Origin: Pseudomonas chlororaphis subsp. piscium
Lineage (GTDB): Bacteria; Pseudomonadota; Gammaproteobacteria; Pseudomonadales; Pseudomonadaceae
Length of the DNA stretch: 64,000 nt
Assembly (NCBI RefSeq): GCF_003850345.1
Contig: NZ_CP027707.1
Coordinates: 6,377,001-6,441,000, forward strand
Direction of reading: 5' to 3'
The translations under genes were made by a program, and so were the position numbers. Each line of letters starts with the position of its first letter. Position 1 is the stretch's first letter. Shown here one piece after another: positions 33,243 through 41,871 of the stretch. Under the pieces are notes generated by a model, which did no database searches, was not told the DNA's origin, and saw only the letters and a program-made list of their open reading frames with translations.

Positions 33243-35597
33243 TTATTCGGGCAATGCATAAGCGATCACATAGTCCCCACGGTCCGGCGACTGACGCGCG
33301 CCGCCAGCGGTCAGCAGGATGTACTGCCGGCCGGTCTTCGGCGATACGTAGGTCATCGGCCCCGACTGGCTGCCCACCGGCAGGCGGGCTTTCCAGATTT
33401 CGTTGCCATTGCCTGTATCGAAGGCGCGCAAGTAGAAGTCCTGGGTGCCGGCGAAGAACAACAGGCCGGACTGGGTCGCCAGGGACGCCCCCAGGGTCGG
33501 CATGCCGATCGGGATTGGCATGTGCATGCGAATGCCCAGGGGACCGGTGTCCTGCACGGTACCGACCGGTACCTGCCACACCAGCTTCTTGGTTTTCAGG
33601 TCGATGGCCGACATGGTGCCGAACGGTGGCTTCTGGCACGGAATACCGGCAGGCGAGAGGAAACGCTGGCGCATCGCCCCAAACGGCGTGCCGTCCTGAG
33701 GCACTACGCCCATTTCGATGCCGCTGGCCCCGGCCGCGATCTTCGCGCGCGGGATCATGTAGTTGGCCAGGCCCAGGCGCATATCGTTGACGAACATATA
33801 GTTGCTGTTCGGGTCCACCGACACGCTGCCCCAGTTCATGCCACCCAGGGAGCCCGGGAACTGCAAGGCGTGATCCATGCCTGGCGGGGTGTAGACGCCT
33901 TCATGGCGCATGCCCTTGAACTGGATGCGGCACATCAACTGGTCGAACGGTGTGGCGCCCCACATATCCGACTCGGTGAGGGTCTGGTTGCCGATCGACG
34001 GCATCTCCACCGAGAACGGCTGGGTTGGCGAGTAGCGTTCGCCCGGCATATTGCCCTGCGGCACCGGACGCTCTTCCACCCGGGCGATAGGCACTCCGGT
34101 TTCGCGGTTGAGCAGGAAGATCTCACCCTGCTTGGTGACCTGCGCCAGCGCCGGCTGGACTCCGCCCTTGTCGTCCGGCACGTCGTACAGCAGCGGCTGC
34201 GCCGGCAGGTCGAAGTCCCACAAATCGTGGTGAGTGGTCTGGAAGTGCCAGCGCACCTGACCGGTTTTCACATCCAGGGCGACAATGGACGAACTCCATT
34301 TGTCGTCGAGTTCCGTGCGCTGGCCGGCGAAGAAGTCTGGCGTGGCGTTGCCGGTCGGCAGGTAGACCAGACCGAGCTTGGCGTCATAGGACATGGCCGA
34401 CCAGACGTTTGGCGTACCGCGGGTATAGGTCTCGCCCGCCGGCGGACGCTTGGTGGTGTTCGGGTTGCCCGGATCCCAGGCCCAGACCAGTTCGCCGCTG
34501 CGCACGTCGTAGGCGCGAACCACGCCCGGTGGCTCGCCGATGGAATAGTTATCCGCCACCCGGCCGCCAACTATGACCACATTGCCGGCCACCAGCGGCG
34601 TCGAGGTCTGCTGGTAGTAGCCAGGCTTCACTTCGCCCATGTCGGTTTTCAGGTCGACCGTGCCTTTGTCGCCGAAGTCTTCGCACGGCTTGCCGGTTTC
34701 TGCGTTGATCGCGATCAGACGCGCATCGCCAGTCGGCAGGAACAAACGCTTGGCGCAGGCGGCCGGAGCGGCAGCAGGCTCGGTGGAGGCATCGAAATAA
34801 CCCAGGCCGCGGCAACGCTGCCAGTTAGGCGCCGAACCTTGCGGGTCGAACCTCCAGCGTTCGGCGCCGGTGTCGGCGTCCAGGGCGAACACCTTGCCGT
34901 AGGCGGTGCAGGTATAGACCCTGTCACCGATCTGCAGCAGTGTGTTCTGGTCTTCGGCGCCCGCGCCGGTGCTTTGCGGAATATCGCCGGTGCGGAAAGT
35001 CCAGGCCACCTGCAACTGGTCGATGTTGTCCTTGTTGATCTGGTCCAGCGCGGCAAAACGATTGCCGGCAGTGGTATTGCCCCAATGGGCCCAGTCCTTC
35101 TGCTCGGTACCTGGAGCCACAGGCTTGATCGCCGGCTCGCTGCTGGCCTTGACCACATGGGTCGGCACGAACATGTAGGCCAGGGTCGCCACGACGCCAA
35201 TGCCCAGCACACCCGCCAGGCCATAAGCACCACGGCCGGCGGTCGCGCCCGACGCACGCACCAGGGTTGGATAGATCAGCGCCACCACCAGGCCGATAAC
35301 GGCGAAGGTCAGCACTCGCGAAACCAGTGGCCAGTACTCCAGCCCGGCATCCCAGACCGCCCAGATCGCCGTCAGCACCAGTGCCACCCCGTACAGCCAG
35401 GCGCCACGCGGGTTACGCCGGGCAATCAGCAGCCCGGAAACGATCATCGCCAAGCCCATCAGCAGGAAGAACCAACTGCCACCCAGACTGACCAGGTACC
35501 CGCCCCCGCCGGCCAGTCCCAGGCCGATCAATGCGATCAGCACACCCAGCGCCCACAGCAGCCATTTGCTGCCGGTGGCAGCCCCAGAATTATTCAT
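33243..35597 (-). CDS. gcd: Membrane-bound PQQ-dependent glucose dehydrogenase
   Basis: 784 residues from the ATG at 35597 (NNSGAATGSKWLLWALG). A longer frame from 35702 or 35615 is possible but adds unconserved sequence. The N-terminus has five hydrophobic helices (about residues 10-140) that bind quinone. The rest is the eight-bladed quinoprotein propeller with repeated W-motifs and the family blocks WAHWGNTTAGNRFAALDQI and YWG-like loops. It oxidises glucose to gluconate in the periplasm and passes electrons to ubiquinone; gluconic acid release solubilises phosphate. PQQ is made by the cluster at 39-47 kb. It is divergent from an Lrp-type regulator. Confidence 0.95.
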   Translation of the reverse strand: MNNSGAATGSKWLLWALGVLIALIGLGLAGGGGYLVSLGGSWFFLLMGLAMIVSGLLIARRNPRGAWLYGVALVLTAIWAVWDAGLEYWPLVSRVLTFAVIGLVVALIYPTLVRASGATAGRGAYGLAGVLGIGVVATLAYMFVPTHVVKASSEPAIKPVAPGTEQKDWAHWGNTTAGNRFAALDQINKDNIDQLQVAWTFRTGDIPQSTGAGAEDQNTLLQIGDRVYTCTAYGKVFALDADTGAERWRFDPQGSAPNWQRCRGLGYFDASTEPAAAPAACAKRLFLPTGDARLIAINAETGKPCEDFGDKGTVDLKTDMGEVKPGYYQQTSTPLVAGNVVIVGGRVADNYSIGEPPGVVRAYDVRSGELVWAWDPGNPNTTKRPPAGETYTRGTPNVWSAMSYDAKLGLVYLPTGNATPDFFAGQRTELDDKWSSSIVALDVKTGQVRWHFQTTHHDLWDFDLPAQPLLYDVPDDKGGVQPALAQVTKQGEIFLLNRETGVPIARVEERPVPQGNMPGERYSPTQPFSVEMPSIGNQTLTESDMWGATPFDQLMCRIQFKGMRHEGVYTPPGMDHALQFPGSLGGMNWGSVSVDPNSNYMFVNDMRLGLANYMIPRAKIAAGASGIEMGVVPQDGTPFGAMRQRFLSPAGIPCQKPPFGTMSAIDLKTKKLVWQVPVGTVQDTGPLGIRMHMPIPIGMPTLGASLATQSGLLFFAGTQDFYLRAFDTGNGNEIWKARLPVGSQSGPMTYVSPKTGRQYILLTAGGARQSPDRGDYVIAYALPE

Positions 35598-35612
35598 GTC
35601 GGAAATTTCTCC

Positions 35613-35636
35613 CATTCTTTGCGTGGCGCAAGAATG
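35613..35636 (-). other. Hairpin in the gcd leader, next to its ribosome binding site
   Basis: CATTCTTTGCG (35613-35623) and CGCAAGAATG (35627-35636) pair with one bulge. On the gcd transcript the stem ends just before GGGAG, the likely ribosome binding site (11 bases from the ATG, rather far). TTGTC/GACAA halves near 35653-35675 could be a regulator site. Confidence 0.45.
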
Positions 35637-35811
35637 TACTAACCAGTTACTTATGACAACTTGTCGCAGGCAATTCGTGACAAAAAATCTCATGGGTGCC
35701 ACTGAGCCTAGCCGTCACAGCACAGCCCGCAGCCAATACGCCATGCCACGAGCATCGCCCCCAGCGAGCCTGTAACATGCTCGGCCACCGTTGCCCGCGC
35801 CGGAGTTCACC

Positions 35812-36273
35812 TTGTCTGACAGCCGCCCTCTCGTCCTCGACGAAATCGACCGCCAACTGATCGCGGCCTTGCAGATCAATGCCCGCGAAAGCGTGGCCAT
35901 GCTCGCCAGGCAGCTGGGGATCGCCCGTACCACCGTGACCTCGCGCCTGGCGCGGCTGGAAAAGGCACGGGTGATTACCGGTTATGGCGTGCGCCTGGGT
36001 CAGCGGGTCATCGATGGCGGCTTGCAGGCCTACGTAGGGATCAAGGTGCAGCCGCGCTCCGGCAAGGAGGTACTGCGGCGCCTGAGCGCCATGGCCCAGG
36101 TCCAGCAACTCTGCGCGGTGAGTGGGGAATTCGACTATGTCGCCTGGCTGCGCACCGATTCGCCGGAGCAGCTGGACCAGTTGCTCGACCAGATCGGCAG
36201 TGTCGACGGCGTGGAAAAGACCACCACCTCGATCATCCTCAGTAGCAAGATCGACCGCGGGCATCCCGTCTGA
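35812..36273 (+). CDS. Lrp/AsnC-family transcriptional regulator
   Basis: 153 residues from a TTG at 35812, which has GGAG six bases upstream; an in-frame TTG at 35791 lacks one. The N-terminal HTH is LDEIDRQLIAALQINARESVAMLARQLGIARTTVTSRLARLE, and the C-terminal RAM domain carries VSGEFDYVAWLRT, the effector-binding and oligomerisation part. Lrp-type regulators often sense the amino acid whose pathway lies next door. Here the downstream davB-davA genes degrade lysine, so a lysine-responsive role is a fair inference. It could also influence the divergent gcd. Confidence 0.9.
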   Translation: MSDSRPLVLDEIDRQLIAALQINARESVAMLARQLGIARTTVTSRLARLEKARVITGYGVRLGQRVIDGGLQAYVGIKVQPRSGKEVLRRLSAMAQVQQLCAVSGEFDYVAWLRTDSPEQLDQLLDQIGSVDGVEKTTTSIILSSKIDRGHPV

Positions 36274-36415
36274 AGAGCCTTTCCCTGCCCCGAAACGCAC
36301 AGCTCGTCACTTCGCACAACAAAACCGTCATATTGTTCATCGATCATTCAAAACGACGACACTTTGCGTCTTATTAACGTGCGCAACGCTCCCTAGAATG
36401 GCTGCCATCTTTTCC

Positions 36416-36421
36416 TATACT
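36416..36421 (+). promoter_or_regulatory. Possible -10 box of davB (CTATACT, RpoS-like)
   Basis: TATACT preceded by C (CTATACT) lies 35 bases before the davB ATG. No matching -35 is seen, a pattern that fits RpoS-dependent promoters. The AT-rich tract at 36330-36380 upstream could be an Lrp-type binding region. Confidence 0.35.
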
Positions 36422-36455
36422 CAGCGCTCTGCTCGAGTTGCCAGCAAGGTCAGCC

Positions 36456-38153
36456 ATGAACAAGAACAATCGCCATCCTGCAGACGGTAAGAAACCCATC
36501 ACCATTTTCGGCCCGGACTTCCCGTTCGCCTTCGACGACTGGATCGAGCACCCGGCCGGCCTGGGCAGCATCCCCGAGGCCAACCATGGCGCCGAAGTGG
36601 CGATTGTCGGGGCCGGTATTGCCGGGCTGGTGGCGGCCTACGAGCTGATGAAACTGGGCCTCAAACCCGTAGTGTACGAAGCCTCGAAAATGGGCGGTCG
36701 ACTGCGCTCCCAGGCGTTCGAAGGCGCCGAAGGGATCATCGCCGAGCTGGGCGGCATGCGCTTTCCAGTGTCCTCCACGGCCTTCTATCACTACGTCGAC
36801 AAGCTGGGTCTGGAGACCAAGCCCTTTCCCAACCCGCTGACGCCGGCTTCCGGCAGCACCGTGATCGACCTCGAAGGCCAGACTCACTACGCGCAGAAGC
36901 TTGCCGACCTGCCAGCGCTGTTCCAGGAAGTGGCCGACGCCTGGGCCGATGCCCTGGAAGACGGTTCGCGCTTCGGCGAAATCCAGCAGGCCATTCGCGA
37001 CCGCGACGTGCCGCGCCTCAAGGAACTGTGGAACACCCTGGTGCCGCTGTGGGACGACCGCACCTTCTATGACTTCGTCGCCACCTCGAAAGCCTTCGCC
37101 AAGCTGTCGTTCCATCACCGCGAAGTATTCGGCCAGGTCGGCTTCGGCACCGGCGGCTGGGATTCGGACTTCCCCAACTCGATGCTGGAAATCTTCCGCG
37201 TGGTAATGACCAACTGCGACGATCACCAGCACCTGGTGGTCGGCGGTGTCGAGCAGGTGCCGCTGGGCATCTGGCGCCATGTGCCGGAGCGCTGCGCCCA
37301 CTGGCCGCAAGGCACCAGCCTCAGCTCGCTGCACCATGGCGCGCCGCGCCCCGGGGTGAAACGTATCGCCCGGGCCGCCGATGGCCGCTTCAGCGTCACC
37401 GACAACTGGGGCGACACCCGTGAATACGCGGCGGTGCTGACCACCTGCCAGAGCTGGCTGCTGACCACCCAGATCGAATGCGAAGAGTCGCTGTTCTCGC
37501 AGAAGATGTGGATGGCCCTGGACCGCACCCGCTACATGCAGTCGTCGAAGACCTTCGTCATGGTCGACCGGCCGTTCTGGAAGGACAAGGATCCGGAAAC
37601 CGGTCGCGACCTGATGAGCATGACCCTCACCGACCGCCTGACCCGCGGCACGTACCTTTTTGATAACGGCAAGTTCGACAACGGCGACGACAAGCCGGGG
37701 GTCATCTGCCTGTCCTATTCGTGGATGAGCGACGCCCTGAAGATGCTGCCGCACCCGGTGGAAAAACGGGTCAAGCTGGCCCTCGACGCCCTGAAGAAGA
37801 TCTACCCGAAAGTCGATATTGCCGGGCGCATCATCGGCGACCCGATCACCGTGTCCTGGGAAGCCGATCCGCACTTCCTCGGAGCCTTCAAGGGTGCGCT
37901 ACCGGGCCACTACCGCTACAACCAGCGCATGTACGCGCACTTCATGCAGGACGACCTGCCCGCCGAACAGCGCGGCATTTTCATCGCCGGCGACGACGTG
38001 TCCTGGACTCCGGCCTGGGTGGAAGGCGCGGTACAGACCTCGCTCAATGCGGTCTGGGGCATCATGAAGCACTTCGGCGGGCAGACCCACACCGAGAACC
38101 CGGGACCGGGCGACGTGTTCCACGAAATCGGCCCGATCGCCCTGGCCGACTGA
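36456..38153 (+). CDS. davB: L-lysine 2-monooxygenase DavB (flavin amine oxidase family)
   Basis: 565 residues from the ATG at 36456 (AAGG six bases upstream); a TTG at 36438 is less likely. A Rossmann FAD site VAIVGAGIAGLVAAYEL is near residue 50, followed by GGRLRSQAF and IIAELGGMRFP. The FAD-contacting C-terminal end is IFIAGDDVSWTPAWVEGAVQ. The sequence closely resembles my memory of P. putida DavB, which turns lysine into 5-aminopentanamide with O2. Tryptophan 2-monooxygenases are the related alternative. The downstream amidase supports DavB. Cytoplasmic, soluble. Confidence 0.9.
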   Translation: MNKNNRHPADGKKPITIFGPDFPFAFDDWIEHPAGLGSIPEANHGAEVAIVGAGIAGLVAAYELMKLGLKPVVYEASKMGGRLRSQAFEGAEGIIAELGGMRFPVSSTAFYHYVDKLGLETKPFPNPLTPASGSTVIDLEGQTHYAQKLADLPALFQEVADAWADALEDGSRFGEIQQAIRDRDVPRLKELWNTLVPLWDDRTFYDFVATSKAFAKLSFHHREVFGQVGFGTGGWDSDFPNSMLEIFRVVMTNCDDHQHLVVGGVEQVPLGIWRHVPERCAHWPQGTSLSSLHHGAPRPGVKRIARAADGRFSVTDNWGDTREYAAVLTTCQSWLLTTQIECEESLFSQKMWMALDRTRYMQSSKTFVMVDRPFWKDKDPETGRDLMSMTLTDRLTRGTYLFDNGKFDNGDDKPGVICLSYSWMSDALKMLPHPVEKRVKLALDALKKIYPKVDIAGRIIGDPITVSWEADPHFLGAFKGALPGHYRYNQRMYAHFMQDDLPAEQRGIFIAGDDVSWTPAWVEGAVQTSLNAVWGIMKHFGGQTHTENPGPGDVFHEIGPIALAD

Positions 38154-38156
38154 ACC

Positions 38157-38228
38157 TGTAGCCGCTGCCACGGGCTGCGATCGAGCACAACGCTCGTGGC
38201 CTTTGAGCAGCCCGTGGCAACGGCTACA
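38157..38228. repeat. Long inverted repeat between davB and davA
   Basis: Arms 38157-38178 and 38207-38228 are 22 bases each and match at all but one position, with an inner GAGC/GCTC pair in the 28-base loop. The arm carries TGTAGCCGCTGCCACGGGCT, a dispersed Pseudomonas intergenic repeat type. In RNA it would form a very stable hairpin four bases after the davB stop and could set the ratio of davB to davA. Confidence 0.75.
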
Positions 38229-38260
38229 GTGACAGTCCAGCGCACAGAGGAGTCATCACC

Positions 38261-39055
38261 ATGCGTGTAGCGCTTTATCAATGTGCCCCACAACCGTTGG
38301 ATGTCGCCGGCAACCTGCAACGCCTGCAGAAAGTCGCCGTGGAAGCTTCCGGCGCCGACCTGCTGGTGCTGCCGGAGATGTTCCTCAGCGGCTACAACAT
38401 CGGCGTAGAGGCCGTGGGCGCCCTGGCCGAGGCCCAGGATGGCGCGTCGGCGCAATACATCGCCAACGTCGCCCAGTCGGCGGGTATCGCGATCCTATAT
38501 GGCTACCCGGAACGGGCCGACGACGGCCAGATCTATAACGCCGTGCAACTGATCGACAGCAACGGCCAACGCCTGTGCAACTACCGCAAGACCCACCTGT
38601 TCGGCGATCTCGACCGCTCGATGTTCAGCGCCGGCCCGGACGATTTCCCCCTGGTGGAGCTCAATGGCTGGAAGCTCGGTTTCCTGATCTGCTACGACAT
38701 CGAGTTTCCGGAGAACGCCAGGCGCCTGGCACTGGCCGGGGCCGAGCTGATTCTGGTGCCCACCGCCAACATGCTGCCTTACGACTTCATCGCCGATGTC
38801 ACCGTGCGTTCGCGCGCCTTCGAAAACCAATGTTATGTGGCCTACGCCAACTACTGCGGCCACGAAGACGAGATCCACTACTGTGGCCAGAGCAGCATTG
38901 CCGCCCCCGACGGCCAGCGGATTGCCCTCGCTGGGCTGGATGAGGCCCTGATAGCCGGCACCCTGGACCGTCAGTTGATGCTCGACTCCCGCGCCGCCAA
39001 CCGCTACTTCCATGACCGTCGCCCGGAGCTTTACGACGACCTGAACAAGCGCTGA
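38261..39055 (+). CDS. davA: 5-aminopentanamidase DavA (nitrilase superfamily)
   Basis: 264 residues. The nitrilase-superfamily catalytic triad is complete: E39 in LLVLPEMF, K110 in NYRKTHLFG and C144 in FLICYDIEFPE. It hydrolyses 5-aminopentanamide to 5-aminovalerate, the second step of the lysine oxygenase route; 5-aminovalerate then goes to glutarate through DavT and DavD, which are not in this window. GAGGAG precedes the ATG. A long inverted repeat lies between it and davB. Related amidases with other substrates are possible, but the neighbour fixes the call. Confidence 0.9.
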   Translation: MRVALYQCAPQPLDVAGNLQRLQKVAVEASGADLLVLPEMFLSGYNIGVEAVGALAEAQDGASAQYIANVAQSAGIAILYGYPERADDGQIYNAVQLIDSNGQRLCNYRKTHLFGDLDRSMFSAGPDDFPLVELNGWKLGFLICYDIEFPENARRLALAGAELILVPTANMLPYDFIADVTVRSRAFENQCYVAYANYCGHEDEIHYCGQSSIAAPDGQRIALAGLDEALIAGTLDRQLMLDSRAANRYFHDRRPELYDDLNKR

Positions 39056-39103
39056 TCCGGGGTTATCCGCTAGCATGGGCGCTTCACTGTTCTGGAAGTG
39101 CTC

Positions 39104-41569
39104 ATGCCCGCGCTGAACCACCCTCTGCCTCATCAAGAAACCCTGGCCAACGGCCTGCGGGTTTCACTGCACCACGTCCCTCGATTGAAGCGCTGCGCGG
39201 CGGCCCTGCGGGTCTCGGCCGGCAGTCACGACGTACCACTGGCCTGGCCCGGGCTGGCGCACTTTCTCGAACACCTGCTGTTTCTCGGCACCGAGCGCTT
39301 TCCCGCGGAACAGGGCCTGATGGCCTATGTGCAACGCCACGGCGGCCAAGTGAACGCCAGCACCGGCGAACGCCACACCGACTTTTTCTTCGAACTGCCC
39401 CCTGCGGATTTCGCCGCCGGGCTGGAGCGCCTGGCCGACATGCTCGCCCACCCGCGCATGAGCCAGGAAGACCAGCTGCGCGAGCGCGAGGTGCTGCACG
39501 CAGAGTTCATCGCCTGGTCGCGGGATGCCGCGGCGCAACAGCAGTTCGCCTTGCTCGACGGGCTGTCCGCGGAGCACCCGCTGCGGGCATTCCACGCTGG
39601 CAATCGCTACAGTCTCAAGGTGCCGCGCCCGGCGTTTCAACAGGCGTTGCAGGCCTTCTATCAGGCTCACTACCACAGCGGGCAAATGACCCTGAGCCTG
39701 GCTGGCCCACAATCCTTGGAGGAGCTGAAGGCCTTGGCACAAGGTTTTGGCGCCGCCCTCGCCACCGGTAAAGCGCATCCGCAAGACGCCCCCGTGCCCT
39801 TGCTGACATCTGCGCAGCCGCATTATCAGCAGTTCGAAGGGAACCACCTGAACCTGCTGTTCGCCTGCGAGCAACTGCCCACGGCCGCCCGCGAAGCGCT
39901 GGACTTTCTCTGCACCTGGCTGGCCTCCGGCAAACCCGGCGGACTGCTGGCCACGCTCAAGGAGCGCAAGCTGGTCGAAGGGCTGAAGGCCGCGCCGCTG
40001 TATCAGTTTGCCGGTCAGGCGTTGCTGCATGTCCAGTTCGACTTGACCGAGCAAGGCGCCCAACAACCGGAACAGGTGAGTGAGTGGCTCTTCGATTGGC
40101 TGGCCTTTTTCAGCAGCCAGGACGACTGGCCGGCCTTGCGTGACGAGTACGCCCTGCTGCAACAGCGCAAGCGCCAGGTGGCCAGCGCACTGGCATTGGC
40201 AAGACTGAACAACGAGCAGTTTGAACCGCAGTTATCCGACTGCGGCGTCACAGCCCTCAAGGCCCTGCTGTCGCAACTTCAACCCCCGCAGGCAGCCAGC
40301 AGCGATATCAGCTGGCAACTGCCTGCGCCCAATCCTTTCCTGCGCAGCTCGGCGCCAACCGCCCAGGCCGGCCTGATTCGCGGGCAGACCAGCGCCCACC
40401 GCGGCTTGCGGACCTTTGCCCAGGACCGCTTGCGCCAACGTCGCGAATCATCGGCCATGACTTTCAGCCAGCCCCTCGCCGATGACTCCGGCGAGGCCGC
40501 CCTGTACTTGCGCTGGCGCCTGCAAAGCGTATTGCCACAGGAGCTGCGCAGCCGCTTGCAAAGCCACCTGCGCAACCTGCGGGACGACGGACTTCAGGCG
40601 GGTGTCGAATTATCCTTCGGTGTCTCGGGCAACCAGTGTCTGTTGACGCTGAAAGGGCTTCCCGAACCGATGCCGGCCATGCTCCAGCAGGCTCTGCTGG
40701 AACTGAGCCAACCTGGCGTGGAGTTCTGGCAGATACCCCCAGCTGCTCCCCTACCGCTGCTGCCGATCCGCCAATTGCTCCAGGAACTGCCCGAGCGCTG
40801 CCTGGACATACCCACCTCCGAGGAGTTGCGTCCTCTGGATGAGCAAAACTGGCAAGCACTGTGGGATGACGCCCACTGGGATGGCCTGGCCATCGGCCTG
40901 GCCCATGCCCAAAGCGCGATCGGCATGGCATTGAGCAAAGCCCCGGGGACCGCCGACAGCCAGCTTTCAGCGCCGCCCTCGATAGCCGCGCAGCAGCACT
41001 GGCATGAGATCGCAACCGGCTCCGGCGAGCAGGCCCTGCTGCTGTTTTGCCCGGCACCGGACACCACCCTTCAGCAGGAAGCCAGCTGGCGGCTGCTGGG
41101 GCAACTTGGCCAGATGCCGTTCTATCAGCGCCTGCGGGTCGAGTTACAACTGGGCTATGCGGTGTTCAGCGGCGTACGGCAGATCAACGGCCAGACCGGC
41201 CTGCTGTTCGGCGTGCAGTCGCCCAGCGCTTCGCTGAGCGAGATCCTCGAGCATATCCGGGCGTTCCTGACGCAGTTGCCCGAGTTGATCGAGGCACTGG
41301 ATGACGCCTCCCTGGACGACTTGAAAGCTAACCTGGCCGCCCAGTTCGATGCCCGTGCGTTGCCCGTGGCGCAACTGGCCGAACTGCTCTGGCAGGGGCG
41401 ACTGGCTGGCCATCCGTCGGATTACCTGGAGCAATTGCAACAGGAGATTATGGCGGCCACCCAGCCACAGCTGTTGCTCGCGGCCGAACAATTGCAGCAG
41501 GCGCAAGGCGGCTGGCACTGTCTGGCCAACGGTGCCTGCCTGGGCGAACCCTGGCGAGCGGCAAAATGA
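39104..41569 (+). CDS. pqqF: PqqF, M16-family metallopeptidase of PQQ biosynthesis
   Basis: 821 residues from the ATG at 39104 (GGAAG five bases upstream; a GTG at 39098 is possible). The inverted zinc motif HFLEH is at residues 53-57, with the downstream third-ligand region EREVLHAEF. This is the insulinase (M16) pattern, in a two-half single chain. PqqF is thought to trim modified PqqA. In this group it heads the cluster, upstream of pqqA, with 156 bases between. No signal peptide is seen. Confidence 0.93.
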   Translation: MPALNHPLPHQETLANGLRVSLHHVPRLKRCAAALRVSAGSHDVPLAWPGLAHFLEHLLFLGTERFPAEQGLMAYVQRHGGQVNASTGERHTDFFFELPPADFAAGLERLADMLAHPRMSQEDQLREREVLHAEFIAWSRDAAAQQQFALLDGLSAEHPLRAFHAGNRYSLKVPRPAFQQALQAFYQAHYHSGQMTLSLAGPQSLEELKALAQGFGAALATGKAHPQDAPVPLLTSAQPHYQQFEGNHLNLLFACEQLPTAAREALDFLCTWLASGKPGGLLATLKERKLVEGLKAAPLYQFAGQALLHVQFDLTEQGAQQPEQVSEWLFDWLAFFSSQDDWPALRDEYALLQQRKRQVASALALARLNNEQFEPQLSDCGVTALKALLSQLQPPQAASSDISWQLPAPNPFLRSSAPTAQAGLIRGQTSAHRGLRTFAQDRLRQRRESSAMTFSQPLADDSGEAALYLRWRLQSVLPQELRSRLQSHLRNLRDDGLQAGVELSFGVSGNQCLLTLKGLPEPMPAMLQQALLELSQPGVEFWQIPPAAPLPLLPIRQLLQELPERCLDIPTSEELRPLDEQNWQALWDDAHWDGLAIGLAHAQSAIGMALSKAPGTADSQLSAPPSIAAQQHWHEIATGSGEQALLLFCPAPDTTLQQEASWRLLGQLGQMPFYQRLRVELQLGYAVFSGVRQINGQTGLLFGVQSPSASLSEILEHIRAFLTQLPELIEALDDASLDDLKANLAAQFDARALPVAQLAELLWQGRLAGHPSDYLEQLQQEIMAATQPQLLLAAEQLQQAQGGWHCLANGACLGEPWRAAK

Positions 41570-41725
41570 TCATTACCCTGGCTGCAACGAGCTTTCTTCA
41601 ACAAATGCGGTCATTCCCCAGGGGGAATTTAGTAAGATAGCCCCCTAAGCATCTGAACATCTCCGGTTGGAGGTGGACTATATGTATAGATCTCAACCGC
41701 CCCACCCACCTGAAGGAGCACCTCT

Positions 41726-41800
41726 ATGTCCTGGTCCAAACCTGCTTACACCGACCTGCGTATCGGCTTTGAAGTCACCATGTACTTCGCCAGCCGTTGA
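41726..41800 (+). CDS. pqqA: PQQ precursor peptide PqqA
   Basis: A 24-residue peptide, MSWSKPAYTDLRIGFEVTMY then FASR. The conserved Glu16 and Tyr20, whose side chains become the PQQ skeleton, are in the EVTMY motif. AAGGAG lies seven bases before the ATG, a strong ribosome site. A strong intrinsic terminator begins 16 bases after the stop, so most transcripts should end here and give an excess of precursor over the enzymes. Confidence 0.97.
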   Translation: MSWSKPAYTDLRIGFEVTMYFASR

Positions 41801-41816
41801 TTGCTCGCGCAGTGCA

Positions 41817-41847
41817 ACGCCTCGGCTCGCCGGGGCGTTTTTATTTT
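41817..41847 (+). terminator. Intrinsic terminator/attenuator between pqqA and pqqB
   Basis: A nine-bp stem (ACGCCTCGG 41817-41825 with CCGGGGCGT 41830-41838, one U-G pair) with a CTCG loop is followed by TTTTTATTTT. It sits between the precursor gene and the enzyme genes of the operon. pqqB begins at 41872, so pqqB-M expression must come from read-through or an internal promoter. Confidence 0.88.
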
Positions 41848-41871
41848 CAGCTTTAACCTGATGGAGCGGCC

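Noticed and set aside
35791..35811. Upstream TTG start for the Lrp-type regulator
   Set aside because: The TTG at 35812 has a GGAG six bases upstream; the earlier one has no ribosome site.
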